Origin: Phellopilus nigrolimitatus
Lineage: Eukaryota > Basidiomycota > Agaricomycetes > Hymenochaetales > Hymenochaetaceae
Direction of reading: 5' to 3'
Length of the DNA: 64,000 nucleotides
NCBI GenBank assembly: GCA_021029095.1
Contig: JAJOHG010000023.1
Coordinates: 1 to 64,000 of the forward strand
A program made the translations under genes and the position numbers. Of this stretch, positions 44,331 through 55,941 are shown in pieces. Every line of letters starts with the position of its first letter. Within the stretch, counting starts at the first letter, position 1. The notes beneath the pieces are model-generated. The model made no database searches and had not been told where the DNA came from. It saw only the letters and a list, made by a program, of their open reading frames with translations.

Positions 44331-45910
44331 CCGGCAACTCGGCCGCGTGATCAACGAGAACGGCGCGGGCTCTGTCGACCACGCCAAAGAGGCCTTTGCC
44401 TCCGTCCTCCAGATGGACAAGGGTGAGTGGCTTTCTTTATTTCGTGTTAGAGATATTGACCTTGATAGGGCTCCTAGATTCGACAAGGCGAACGAGATAT
44501 TGTTTCGTCTTGGAATAATCTACAAACAACAGGGAAAATACATGGAGTCGTGCTTCGATCGCATTCTCAGAAACCCTCCGTCTCCTCTTGCACACGCCGA
44601 TATTTGGCTCCAGATCGGCCACGTCTACGAGCAGCAGAAGGATCATGCGCGCGCCAAGGATGCATATGAACGTGCTGTCCAGGTGAGCACGTCGCACACC
44701 AAGGTCTTGCAGCAGCTCGGCTGGCTGTACCGACGGGACAGTCTGTCACAATGTCGGCTCCCCTCCCTCAGGACGTACACCCGACGGCATACGCGAGCGC
44801 AGCGGGCCCGCCTGTGACAATTACTGGTGAACCGCCGTTACTCATGTCCTCCGGTCCGATCCCGCGCCCGATTTTCACGCGCACACCGAGTCAAGGGAGC
44901 ATATCAACGAGAATGGATTGTCACTTCCCTCTCCGCATGCCCAGCACGCTACGACCTTTCTGCGGCATCCCCATTGCCATCCGATACTTGGGAACGGGAA
45001 TAGCGCGAGGACAGGGAGCGTGAGCGTGCGCCCGAGGAGAGATTCCGCTCCCACCGTCCGCATCGAACTTCAGTCATACACACTCGCCGATATTTGCTCA
45101 TCCGTATGAACCGCTTTTACACCAGCCGTCAAGTAGGAACATGATATAAGCACCGCTGACGGCGGTCTCTGCCGTGTCTGGTCCCAGAACAGGCAGCCAG
45201 GACATGCCTTATCACGGCAGCACTCCATGAGTGAGCGCTCGCCTTTGTCGGTCCCGCTGGCGCGACAGCACCGGGCCAGCACTGGACGGCGAGTGGCCCA
45301 TATGGAGAGTATCTTGCGGCCTTGAGCCCGCACTTTCGGCAGATTCACCGCCACCGATGGATTCGACTCCACTGGCACCTGCGGCCCACCCGCGTGCACA
45401 AGCGCAAGCTCAGACGACGGCGCCTAGCCGTCGTTATGATCCACGGTTTGACGAGAGCCCGCACGGAGCAAGGGCGGAGCGAATAGATTGAGACAGGTTA
45501 CGCGTGGGCGCGAGTACTCGCGCAGGCTGAAGCTGAAGAGAGGGCCAGACGCGTGGACCGGCTGAGTCGAGCAGAAGCGCGTCTGGATCGGGGAGAAGCG
45601 CGCTACCTCCATCGTCGCCATCGGCGAATTCGCGCGGTCGAACTCAGACTATCCGACTCAGTACCCACCGCCCGGTGCTCCTGAGGCGGCGGACAAGCGT
45701 CGTGGGCGGAAGCCGAAGGATGCGGACAGCATGAGCATGCGAGGGCCGCCGACTCCCGTACCAAAGTCGGTCGTTCACGTCCCAGGCCGGCGAGAAGCGC
45801 AAGCGACGTGCTGGCGGCGGGCGGAAGCCGAAAGAGCCGCGTCTTCGGCGAGCGCGACGGGCTCGAGTAGACGATCAGACGCAGGCGGTCGACTCCACCT
45901 ACTCCGTATT
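44331..45910 (+). pseudogene. SSN6: SSN6/CYC8 co-repressor fragment (TPR plus tail)
   Basis: Plus-strand exons read GSVDHAKEAFASVLQMDKG, intron, FDKANEILFRLGIIYKQQGK, RILRNPPSPLAHADIWLQIG, HVYEQQKDHARAKDAYERAV and TKVLQQLGWLY, the tetratricopeptide array of Cyc8/Ssn6, partner of Tup1 in general repression. The C of ESCFDRIL is followed by a small deletion compared with the family. Beyond 44750 the frame breaks, and only scattered pieces of a Pro/Ser/His-rich tail with AT-hook-like segments (DKRRGRKPKD at about 45700) remain up to about 45900. The N-terminal repeats are missing. Confidence 0.75.
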
Positions 45911-45921
45911 CTTAGAAAATT

Positions 45922-46420
45922 ATGTCCCACCCCGCGATCCGCGCGCTCCTCATCGACCTCTCCGGCACGCTGCACATCGCGTCTGCCCCGACGACTGCCG
46001 CAGCTGCCGCTCTCTCGCGCGTGGCAGGCGGGGCCCGCCGTGCGCTTCTGCAGCAACACCAGCCAGGAGATCGCGCGCGCGCGCTGTGTGAGCAGCTTAG
46101 CAGCTTGGGCTTCGACGTGCGCGACGGCGAGCTCTGGACGAGCCTCGGCGCGCTCATGGAGGTCGTCCGAAAGATAAAGCTGCAGAGGTGCGTTTCGTGC
46201 ATGGATAGTAGATAATCCTACAGGTATTAAAGTACTTTTTAGGCCCTATGCCCTCCTATCCGACTCCGCGATGGAGAAATTCCCGGAGTTCCGCAGCGCC
46301 GCGGCGGACGCCATGCAGCACCACAAGTCGTACAACTCCGTCCTCGTCGTGTTCGCCCCGGAGCACCTCGCGTATGGCTCGCGTGCGCGTACGACATACT
46401 TCAGATGCCCCAGGCCGTCG
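45922..46420 (+). pseudogene. HAD-superfamily phosphatase fragment (HDHD2/LHPP-like)
   Basis: The start MSHPAIRALLIDLSGTLHI matches the first HAD motif, except that the usual DxDGT is DLSGT. After a frame change come SSLGFDVRDGELWTSLGALM and, past a retained intron (GTGCGT...TTTTTAG), RPYALLSDSAMEKFPEFRS and NSVLVVFAPEHL. Then the frame is lost; motifs III and IV are absent. The fragment follows the SSN6 relic by about 20 bp and is followed by a 40-bp perfect palindrome and the cyclin relic. Confidence 0.7.
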
Positions 46421-46511
46421 ATGCTCGCGCGCAAGCCGCACGTGAGCGCGAAGTAGGTTACAATCCGCATGCACCCGACAACTCGGAAGCCGACGGCAGG
46501 TGTCGCAATGA

Positions 46512-46551
46512 ATGACGTAGTGCGTACAGCGCGCTGTACGCACTACGTCAT
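46512..46551. repeat. 40-bp perfect palindrome
   Basis: ATGACGTAGTGCGTACAGCG is directly followed by its exact reverse complement with no spacer. It lies at the seam between the HAD and the cyclin relics. Confidence 0.9.
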
Positions 46552-46689
46552 CCATATCGTACGTGCACGTGGATTTGACTAAGCTGTCCACGCTCTACTC
46601 CCCTCCGCGTCTGCCGCCCGTCCAAGTGCAAATGGGAACGCGAACTCGAACTCGGCCCCGAGTGCAGGCTCCCCGCCGTTTGCAGCTCG

Positions 46690-48800
46690 TCCATTGAGCA
46701 ATGCGCGGACAGCCAGCCTGCAATTCTGCGCGTCCCCCGAATTTGTTGTGTTCATGCAGAAGTTGCTCGAGACCACCCAGGTCAGCCAGAGCGTCCGTGC
46801 TCTCGTTGCATTACATTTCTGCCTCAAGGAGCGCAACGACTTCACTCTCGGCAAACCTGGTAGCGAATTCCGCATCGCTGTCTGTGCTCTCATGCTTGCG
46901 AATAAGTTTGTTGACGAGTGCGTATTGAAACCTTTCTAATTGAAATCTCTTATCTTTTATTTTAATTTATCTAATTTTGATTTAACTTTTCACGTAATAT
47001 GTAATACATATACGAACAAGACTTGGTCTGACGTATCTGCAATCCCACTCGACGAGCTCAACAAAATGGAGCGCGAGTTCTCACTCGAGTTGGCTTCCGT
47101 CTTTTCGTCGACGAGCCCACGTACGACTCCCGGCTCAACCTTCTCCACGGACTCGTTCTCGCCAAGGAGCGCGAGTACATGAGCTGGCGCTCCCGTCGCC
47201 ACGCCGGCCTTATTCTCCCTTGTATGTCCGCAAGCGCGGCAGCACGTGTTGCAATACGCTGGTAGGAGGCCAGAGCCAGGGCTACGGCTACTCCGCGCAG
47301 AAGTCCCACCACCACGAGCACCCGCAGCAGCAGCAGCGCGCGCGCAGCACCTCCCCCCACCGTATGCGCGGTTATGCATATGCGCCGGCGTGCCCCTTCA
47401 CTTTCACCGTGCCCTCCCAGTTGCACCTTTCGACCGCCAGCCCGGCATCCGCGACTACGAGCCAGTCTGCGCAGACCTCCCCGAGCGTACGGCGCGGCGC
47501 GACCGCGCTCATTCAAATGCTGTACTGCGGATGCGTTCTCGCAGACCTCGCGGCCCGTCAGGCGAAGCGTCCCGCGGGACTCGCACTCGCACTCGATATT
47601 AAAGCGGCACTTGCGTCGGCGTTGTCTCATGTGAACACTAACGGGAGTAGCGGTATGCTTAGATGTACGAGTGTCAGTGCTCATCCGTATGCAGTGATAG
47701 CCGTCGAGTCTCCTCAGCACCAACAGCAACAGCAGTCCGAACAATACCAGCATCAGCAGCCGGAGAGGCAGGAGCACACACTCGTGGTTCCCTACCGCGG
47801 TGCGATGCCGCGCGCCGCGCGCTCCCGTCGCATCTTTACTTCTACACGCTCGCGAGCTCGCCGATGAGCCCCGTTTGCCCCGTGTCATCCGCAGCCACTG
47901 CGGCGTCCACGGTCGTCCCTGGGCCGGTGGAGGTGAAGATCGAGGAGGCAGATACAAAGGCGGCGATGGGCGAAGTGTTCTACCCGCCCGGTGCGGAGAG
48001 GAAGGTGCAACTAAGGTACAGCCGGGCGCCTGCGCAGGCGGGGGGGGTATAATGGTGTCTATTGCTACAACGGCAGCCAACCTGCTTATGTACCGTATGG
48101 ACAGACAGCGTACAGCAACGGTAGCTGCGCACAGGAAACCGCCGAGCGTGCGTATTCGAAACCGACATCCGCGTAAATGTTTTCGTCTTCCTCTGGATCG
48201 AGCTCGAGGACATATCGAGCCTGCGTCCGACCGAGCTGCACCCACACCGCTGTCTGCTCTCCCTTCCATGCACCTCCCCATTCCTCATCAATGTGACCAT
48301 TTGCACCATCAGCAAATTCAAGCTCAGATGCACACCCAAATGGGTCCGTACCACCTCCCGCTCCTCGCGCTTGCACTCTCACTCGCACTGCGCGCCCCGG
48401 AGCCCGTGCACGAGCCCGCTGCCGAGCTTCACAGACATGTATGGTGCGGTCGCAGGCCCGTCGATACCCGTGTCCCACTGTCCGCCACTGATGTACACAA
48501 CCACCCCACCGAGCAAGTGCGTCAATGGGGTGTACGCACCGCACGTCCAGCACACGCACCACCACGCGCCCACGCCCGCGTACAAGCCCTACATGCCAGC
48601 ACCCGTGCAGATGCAGCAGCTGCACCCGCCGCCACCTCACCACCAGGCGGTGACCGCGATGTTGCTTGCAAGCATACTCGGTGAACCGCAGCCCGCGTTC
48701 GCGAACGGGCCTGCCGGGCGTCGCACACTTCTACAGTGCAGACGTGGGGGGTGCGCTGTACGCATACTTGCCTTTGTGCGGCTCCAGCATGGGCAGTGTG
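46690..48800 (+). pseudogene. PHO80/PCL-type cyclin fragment with decayed tail
   Basis: The first exon (46694-46925) gives QKLLETTQVSQSVRALVALH, LKERNDFTLGKPGSEFRIAV and CALMLANKFVDE. The next block (47020-47200) gives NTYTNKTWSDVSAIPLDELN and KMEREFSLELASVF, then in another frame LVLAKEREYMSWRSRR. These are the cyclin box and following helix of fungal Pho80-like cyclins, which activate Pho85 kinase. The acceptor of the intron between the two blocks is not intact. From 47230 to about 48800 a His/Pro/Gln-rich tail can be followed in pieces across all three frames (HHHEHPQQQQRARSTSPHRM; FDRQPGIRDYEPVC; YAPHVQHTHHHAPTPAYKPY), showing many indels. Confidence 0.7.
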
Positions 48801-49304
48801 CATGAGACTATTTGCATGTTTCCTGTAGTACATAGTTTCTTATAATGCATATGAAAACTATTCCACCAAACTCTGTGCATTAGCAGAAGTTCAACTGTCC
48901 TGCCAGTGTGTGCTCCTCAGAGAAAGAAATACTTAAGAAAATAGAAGTAATACGTAAATAATGAACAATGTATTAAAATTACCTTGTATTTATTGATACA
49001 GCAGCCCTTGACACGATTTTTCTGACATTCAGACAAAAATACTATATCCTTACCCATAGCAGCAGAGAACTTGGATAGATGTATTATGGAAAGGAAGTTA
49101 TGGGTGAAATTCAAAAGTCAACATCGCTGAGGACCATCACCGGAAGAAGCCGAGCGGTGGCTGTGAACGAGTGTACAATCTTACTTCGGAACGAGCTCAA
49201 TTTTGTACACTTTTTGTAATGAACACTGCCACATTGGCACAGCCACTGCTGGTGAAAACGCTCAGTTACAAAAAACGATTCTTCGTAAACTCAGTAATCG
49301 TAAT
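48801..49304. other. AT-rich spacer, no gene
   Basis: Nothing recognised between the cyclin relic and the second copia fragment. Confidence 0.4.
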
Positions 49305-50007
49305 TCGTCTGAATTGTTCACCACATTCACTGACGCGGACCATGGAGGGGATGAGGATGACAGGCGCTCTACAAGCGGCCTGGTGGTTAAGATGGGAACT
49401 GGTGCTATCAGCTGGGCTAGTCGTCTTCAGACTATTGTGACACTCTCCACCACTGAAGCGGAATACATCTCTGCTGTTCAGGGTGGTCAGGAGATTATGT
49501 GGTTGCGCAACTTGTTCTCAGAATTTGGCTATGAGTTCAATGCGCCCTCCACACTCTATGTGGACAACCAATCTGCCCTTGCTGTTGCCAGGAACCCTGA
49601 ACACCATGGACGGATGAAGCACCTGGACTTGCGGCACTACTGGCTGCGAGATGTGGTTGAGTCGGGTCTTATTGACATTCGCTACCTCCCCACCAAGTCT
49701 ATGCCGGCTGACATCATGACCAAGGCGCTTGGACGCGTGAAGGTGATTGAGATGCGTGGTATGCTGGGTCTTCTGTGATTGACAGGCGTGTCAGATCAGG
49801 GGGGAGTATTGGATATAGTATGATCTTGGACACTTTTATTCCTTTTATTATTTTGCGTACCGGGTGACTTGAACTCCTGACTTGTTGTTCTGCGTCACCT
49901 GACATGTTGATGTATTACATAATGCTTCCCTTGAAGCGGCAGAGTCCATGGATGGTGCTCTCTATCTTTTGCACTCATCCATTGGACTCAGGCATGTTTA
50001 GTTTCCA
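49305..50007 (+). mobile_element. Second copia fragment (RNase H end plus partial LTR)
   Basis: From AATTCGTCTGAATTGTTCAC onward this is nearly identical to 42950-43650: the RNase H coding part (to the stop at 49776-49778), polypurine tract and the first two thirds of the LTR, ending at GGCATGTTTAGTTTCC. Only a handful of substitutions separate the copies. Both ends are abrupt, with the reverse transcriptase and the LTR's last ~95 bp missing. Confidence 0.88.
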
Positions 50008-50735
50008 TAACTTGGGTAGTGGCCACTGCTTCGCATGGCAGGTTACAAGCCCAGGTTAGCTGATGTAATCAATATGTTTTGAATTTCTGAAGAAAGACAA
50101 GACATTATTCATATGATTAGTTGAGTCCTACCTTCAGGGAGATCAAGGTAACACTCTACTTATAACTCAAGATTTAGTTGGTGAATTATCTTAAAGCACA
50201 TAAAAAATGGCAACCACAAGTAGCTCCTTTGCTGAATATTTTCCCAGGAGCATCTCATATCCCTTTACATATCCTATGCTTCAGTTTTGAAATAAACATT
50301 TGAATAGGTTGAGTTTAAACTCATTTATAGGGGAATAAGTACAAAATCTTCACCTTTGCCATATCAACTAGGCATGCTGAAGAATCCGACTAGTAAATAA
50401 AGGTGCCAAAATAAGGTGTACAAATTTTCAGAGCTGCAGTGTGGATAGATAGGTCAGAGTAAATTAAACAATATCTAAGTTTCACAAATAGCGGTGTGGG
50501 AAGTGATTACCCAGAATAGACAAAATAAGATTAAAAGGCTGGTGACCTTGGAAATAAATATCAATGTACCAATGACATCCATTGAAGCCTAGGAAAAGAT
50601 TATGTTGAGCAAAAATAATGCATAATGAATTGACTGATCCATTTCAGAACTTCAAAAACATCATCCAAAAGGAGATTCAAAAACACATTCTGGACCCAAT
50701 ACTCAAAAGATCAAAGAGGAGAAAGAGCCACCCAG
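50008..50735. other. AT-rich region, no gene
   Basis: No open frame with a recognisable product; sequence composition resembles an old non-coding repeat. Confidence 0.4.
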
Positions 50736-51482
50736 AAGGTCTGAAGTGGACCTTTCAGACAGTACCATCTGCACAGAAGTGTACCAGCTTGGATTTTTCA
50801 GAATTTGGTGCATACAGTCTGGAAAGTCTGCAGGCTGGATAAGTTCAGGACAAATCGTCTCAGGGGTTATTTTTCTGTGCAGAATTGTCTCCACTTTCAT
50901 GTGCAGGTTGGGGCATTTGAGCCTGGGAAAGTGGTATTGGCCAAAACTTCGGACTTGTGCACTTTATAACTCAGCAACCACCCAATGCTTCGGCATGCTG
51001 AATACACCATTAGAAAGGTATCTCAGAGTACTGTTGAATGATGTAAAGAAGCCAGAGAAAAGTGAAAAGGCCCAAATGTCTGAGGCCAGACAAAATGCTC
51101 AAAGTGGCCAAAACTTCGGACTTGTACATTCTATAACTCAGCAACCACCCAATGCCTCGGTTTGCTGAACACACCATTAGAAAGGTATTTCATATTACTG
51201 TTGAATGATGTAAAGAAGCTTGAGAAAAGTAAAGTGACTTAAATTGTTGAGGCCGGACAAAATGCTCATTTGACAGGCTTTTCAGAAGTGAATTCTGAGC
51301 TGAATACCAATCAGATAAAAGAGATAGATACACCATCTGGAAGGCCTGAAGTAGACCTTTCAGACAGTACCATCTGCACAGAAGTGTACCGGCTTGGATT
51401 TTTCAGAATTTGGTGCATACAGTCTGGAAAGTCTGCAGGCTGGATAAGTTCAGGACAAATCGTCTCAGGGGTTATTTTTCTG
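50736..51482. repeat. Nested repeat block A-B-B-A
   Basis: A unit of about 141 bp (50736-50876) recurs almost unchanged at 51340-51482. Between them a second unit of about 165 bp occurs twice in tandem (50940-51105 and 51108-51270), starting GGCCAAAACTTCGGACTTGT. All copies are in the same orientation. Confidence 0.8.
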
Positions 51483-51538
51483 CCCCCAAACCCATCTCAC
51501 CAGTACCAACCAGCCTGGGTTTACCTCACAGGGTAATT

Positions 51539-51572
51539 ACCGGGCATGCCCGGTGAACACTACCGCGGTAGT
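51539..51572. repeat. Two adjacent perfect palindromes
   Basis: ACCGGGCATGCCCGGT (51539-51554) and ACTACCGCGGTAGT (51559-51572), separated by four bases, followed by further CCGGCATG-type inverted motifs up to 51670. Possibly the end of a transposon; no partner seen in the window. Confidence 0.6.
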
Positions 51573-52004
51573 GCGGTAGTTTTACCACCGGGCCTGTAGG
51601 TGGCTGGGCAGCCCTAGGGCTTGCCTGCCATGCCGGTGCAAGGCTTCCCGGCATGTCCGGCATGTCCTGATCTTGTCCAAAAGCAGACAAAGCTGTTTTG
51701 GCAGACGGGCAAGTGATTACAAATGCTCACCCGGTGCGAAACTTAATCTAATATCTCTCGCTTATTCCTACCGAGCGGCGTGCTGATATTCTTTCGCGCC
51801 TCGCCGCTCACCATTGCCCGCCCTCCCGCTCGACATTTTTGGCGGGGGGGCGGCATTTTTTATATTTCATTTTCTTGCAAAAAGTGTGCGTTGTGCTTAT
51901 TATATAGAAGCTGGGACATACATAGAACAAATAAAGGAAAGAGAAAGTAAGAGAAAGAAAGAAAAGCAAACCCGACCTAGTGTGAGGAATATCAGCATGG
52001 ATTG

Positions 52005-52450
52005 TCAGTCCGTGGAAAGAAACAGAGTAGCGGACCTTGAGAGCGATGGGCGTCCGCTTCCGAATGGTCCAGGGCATCAGGCCTATCAAGCGTGACGGCG
52101 CACTCTTCCGTGTGGAAAGAAACAGAGTAGCGGACCTTGTGAGCGCGACAGCGTACGCTTCCATTCGGTCCAGAGTGGCGGGCCTGGCGAGCGCGACAGC
52201 GCGCTCTTCCGTGTGGAAAGAAACAGAGTAGTGGGCCTTACGAGCGATGGGTGTGCGCTTCCAAATGGTCCAGGGCAGCGGACCTTGCGAGCGATGGGTG
52301 TGCGTTTCCGAATGGTCCAGAGTGGCGGGCCTGGCAAGCGCGACGGCGCGCTCTTTCGTGTGGAAAGAAACAGAGTAGCGGACCTTGCGAGCGAGACGGG
52401 TGGTCCAGAGTGGCGGCCTGGCGAGCGCGAGGGTGTGCACATTCGTGCGG
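52005..52450. repeat. Degenerate minisatellite (GGAAAGAAACAGAGTAGCGG units)
   Basis: Units containing GTGTGGAAAGAAACAGAGTA and GCGGACCTTGCGAGCG, alternating with CCGAATGGTCCAGAGTGGCG, recur five to six times with variable spacing. The repeat-derived open frames on both strands are not genes. Confidence 0.7.
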
Positions 52451-52591
52451 AGTAGTGGACCTAGGGTGTGCGTGTCCGCGGTGGTCGCTAAGTCCACGTT
52501 TTTGCATTATCCGGCAGTTACCGAAAAGTCATTATGCGTGATTACAGAATTCACCAGGGTTATTACGTATCACAGCATTTCCTTACTCTAT

Positions 52592-55259
52592 CTACTTGCG
52601 CTTTCTCGTGCGGCGCGAAGGTCCTCCCATCGATCCGCCATCAGCACTGTCGAGATCTCCTCCTTTTCTCTTTCCCACTTGCATGCTGGCGAGCATGGAA
52701 CGCAAAACCCACAGTACGTCACCAACAGCACTGTCGTATTTAACGCTGTCAGCTGGCGTTTGAAGACCGACTGACCAAAGTGCCAGTGTCATCAGCAAGA
52801 TGAAGATGCCGTTCGCCCCCCCCACCTTCAGTTTCGACCAATCCGCGAGCGCATCAGGATCTCCTTGCGGGGGCGGGAATCTGTCGGCATCCTGGCGAGG
52901 TCCCGGAGGCTGAAGGATCTTATACCATAACTCCCAAACTGCCGAATATTCGATGGCGGGTGGCACATTGGGCAACTTCTTGTAGTTTCGCGCTCGTTTC
53001 AGCCAGTCATTGATTGCGTCTGGCCGCCCTTGCTTAGGGAGTCTCCCACTTGAGTCCTTATTATACTTGCTGAGAACGCAGGCCGAGTGAGAATGATAAA
53101 GGTGCGTACCGGAAATCCTAACCGAAATTCGAACTCGAGCCAGTGCTTGATCAACGAGTCGGCCAAGTCTCCCTTGATGTGGCGCCGCAAAAAATCTTCG
53201 GCTTCCGGGATCCACGCGTAGGCTTTCTTCTGACGTGGATCCGTTATCGAAGCCGGATCGAATACAAGGACCGTGGAAGCAAGTGGCACTGCGTGCGGTG
53301 CGATGGACCCGCCACTTGAATCCGGAGACGCGGCAGGCTCGCCGCTCGTGCATTCCGCTGCGGCAGATGCGGCGCGCTCGCCGCTCGGAGCTGGAGATGC
53401 GGCGGCTTCGCCGCTCAAGTCGTTTGGAAACAAGGAGTCAGCGGGCGCGCCGCTCGAAGCTGAAGACATGGTGGGCGCGCCTCTCGAGACGCTTGAGTAT
53501 TCGGACACGACAGATGCATTTGCGAACATGGGGTCCGTCGAGGCGGATTCGACATCCGGGTGGATACGCTCGTCAGATTCGTCGGGTGGAAGTGCGGAGC
53601 CTTCGCCTGTCGGAGCTGGGTCATTGGTTGTGTTGTCCTGTGTGTCCTGTGTGATCTCCCTGTTTCTCGATGACCTGCGAGGAGCAATAGCAGTCGCGTT
53701 TGGCTCTCCGTTCGACTCCTTAGCCTTCTTTGCCCTCGGCTTGGGTTTGGGCTTCTCTTTAAAAAGGCCGACAATGCCGTCCGGACCAGTCAATCCAATG
53801 CTTTCCATCATCGCTTCCCTTTTTTTGATTTTCTCGAGGCGTTCAAGCTCGTATTCGGTGAGTTTTGGATCGCTGCGCCGTTTTGTATTGTTTACAGGCT
53901 TCTTCGCATCTCCGGGAGGTTTCGCGGTTTCAAAGCCAACGTCCTGCGGGTCGATGCTAAGGAGGCTGACATCATCTAAGTCAATGTCACCAACGTCCCT
54001 CAAAAGTTCTGTATCATCGGTGCGTGCCGATGTTTCTTGGCCACGTCTCGTCTTGTCATCTAAGTCAAATCTCGGTGTCATAGAAAACTCTTCTCGAACG
54101 GACTTGGCTACAATAAATTAATAATAAGTTAATAAATAAAGATAAGAATTAATTCTAATTCTCGTGTTTTGTTTACTTACGAATACATTTCGATGCCCAG
54201 GAGCACGCAACCTTCTGCACTTGAGAATAGAAGTCTGGGTGAAAGGCCTCGAAATCCTGCTTTTCTTCGTCTGCGGTGACTCCGAAGCTACACCTAAACG
54301 CAAAGGTGAGTACGTGCGCCTTTTGAAATGACAAATATAATTTACTTGAAAGCCGCGAGCTTCCCATCGGCTTTAGGCTCTGGTAGCGCGACGAAAAAAA
54401 AACCCTTCGCGCCCAATTGGTCCTCAAGTTCCTTCCCGATGGTATTCAACGTCGCGCCGAGCGCCTCGACTTTCCTGCCCCGCTCGGTGAGAATCGCAAC
54501 TTAATTGAGAAACAAACACGTACTTTTGAATTGCAGCAGCCTTTGTCAGGCGCTGTCGCTCCGCAGTGACAAGGTCGCTTTCTATCGTATCCTTGTCCTG
54601 CTCAGTCTTGGCGCAATCTGGCATCGGCTCGACTACTTCGCGGTTTTTGCGATAACGATTAACCAGTTCTTTTAGCTCATCCGGTTCTGCCCAATATTGG
54701 TTGCGAAGCCAATCCCTCTTGTAGAACGCCTTGATGACAGGCTCGAGCGCATGCTCTTTGCATATTTTCGAGTGTTCAGCGTAGTCGGCCTCAAACGCTC
54801 GATCCTTGTCGGCATTGTCCTTGATGTATAAGATATTGTAGGCCTCAATATCTTGCAGCATACGTTTCCTTGGTTTCTTCGTGCCGCCTCCTGTCAAGCT
54901 AAGGACAGGTGCCGACTGCGCGCAGGATCTGTTCGGACGGTTTTTGTTCTTGAACCAGTCGCGAAGACGCTACGAACAGGAAAAATACAAATAAATATCT
55001 GAAGGTAAGCATGATATGGTTTTTGCCTCACGTTCTGCAGCGCTGACTTCTTTTTTTGTTGGATTTCCTGAGGGGTGCCCGAATTGACGGCAGCACTGCT
55101 GAACTGCGCCGTTTCGACCGGCCAGCGTAAAATATACGCTTCGAATGTCTTTTCATGGAGTGCTTCGACTTCCGCGTTGCCTCCCTTCTTCGCCACATGG
55201 TAATCTTTAGCAAATACATCCTCGAGGAACAGCCGCTGAGGCTCGGTCGTCCAAGTCAT
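52592..55259 (-). CDS. Multi-exon gene of a lineage-expanded unknown family
   Basis: I recognise the overall type (a multicopy unknown protein family of mushroom-forming fungi) but no enzymatic domain. The start at 55259 gives MTWTTEPQRLFLEDVFAKDY. A first intron joins KKKSALQN to RLRDWFKNKNR, followed by PRKRMLQDIEAYNILYIKDN, LEPVIKAFYKRDWLRNQYW and LNTIGKELEDQLGAKGFFFV. Later exons give FGVTADEEKQDFEAFHPDFY and a long acidic, Ser/Ala/Pro-rich exon (MTPRFDLDDKTRRGQ onward). The last two exons contain KAYAWIPEAEDFLRRHIKGD, SLIKHWLEFEFRLGF, INDWLKRARNYKKLPNVPPA, YSAVWELWYKILQPPG and a basic end SRRTRKRK (a nuclear-localisation type). Splice sites are good throughout. Such genes are often found beside transposons; the KDZ gene is 3 kb away. 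Confidence 0.65.
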
Positions 55260-55941
55260 GACTCTGTGAGTCTGCACGCAGTGCTGAGCGTATCGCGGAG
55301 TGGGACGGGGGGGCCGAAAAGTAAGTAACCCTCCGCTCCTGATTGTAAATATATTCTGCCGTGGTATCTTTTTTACCAGGGTTCGCGTGGAATGTCCGGC
55401 GCGCTTTGCAGGTCCATTCCGCACCAAATGTGTTCGTTATAGAACATATAGCGTGATTTGTGGGTACCTCTTTCTACGACGCGTTCGAACGGAAGCATGT
55501 GGCGCGTCGCGTACGTCGCGTATGTCGCGTATGGTATATCCGGCAGTCCGGCTCACCCCTGGTGATAGGTAACGATCGTGCACGCTGCCAGTTATAACCT
55601 GCCCCAATGAAATGGTCTGATCCCCCGTCCTGACCTCCAACCACATCACTGTAAGTCCCCCCTCCTTTCGTCTCCTTTTCCCTCCCAGTCGTGCGTCTCT
55701 TCTAGGGAGACTTTGCAGCATGGCAAATGGAACGGGTCCGCTATGGTCGTATTTCAGTCCATTCCCAGCTCCCCCTCCTCTCCATCGCGCATCTTTTCCC
55801 TTTACATCTCTTCCGCTGCGAATATGACTAACAAGTGCATTGCAGACGACTTGGTTTGAGATCCGTTCACCTCCCCCCCAAAAAAGGTACGTGGAATTAT
55901 ATGACATGGTAATTCAATTAAAAATATACTCCTAAGGCATT
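55260..55941. other. Intergenic between divergent genes
   Basis: About 0.7 kb between two divergent starts. It holds TACGTCGCGTATGTCGCGTA (about 55510), a short direct repeat of GTCGCGTA, and C/T-rich stretches. No gene recognised. Confidence 0.4.

Noticed and set aside
47058..48281. 407-codon minus-strand frame over the cyclin relic
   Set aside because: Antisense shadow; the plus strand carries the cyclin homology.
51808..52497. 229-codon minus-strand frame with THRSQGPLPW-type repeats
   Set aside because: It is only the translation of the minisatellite.
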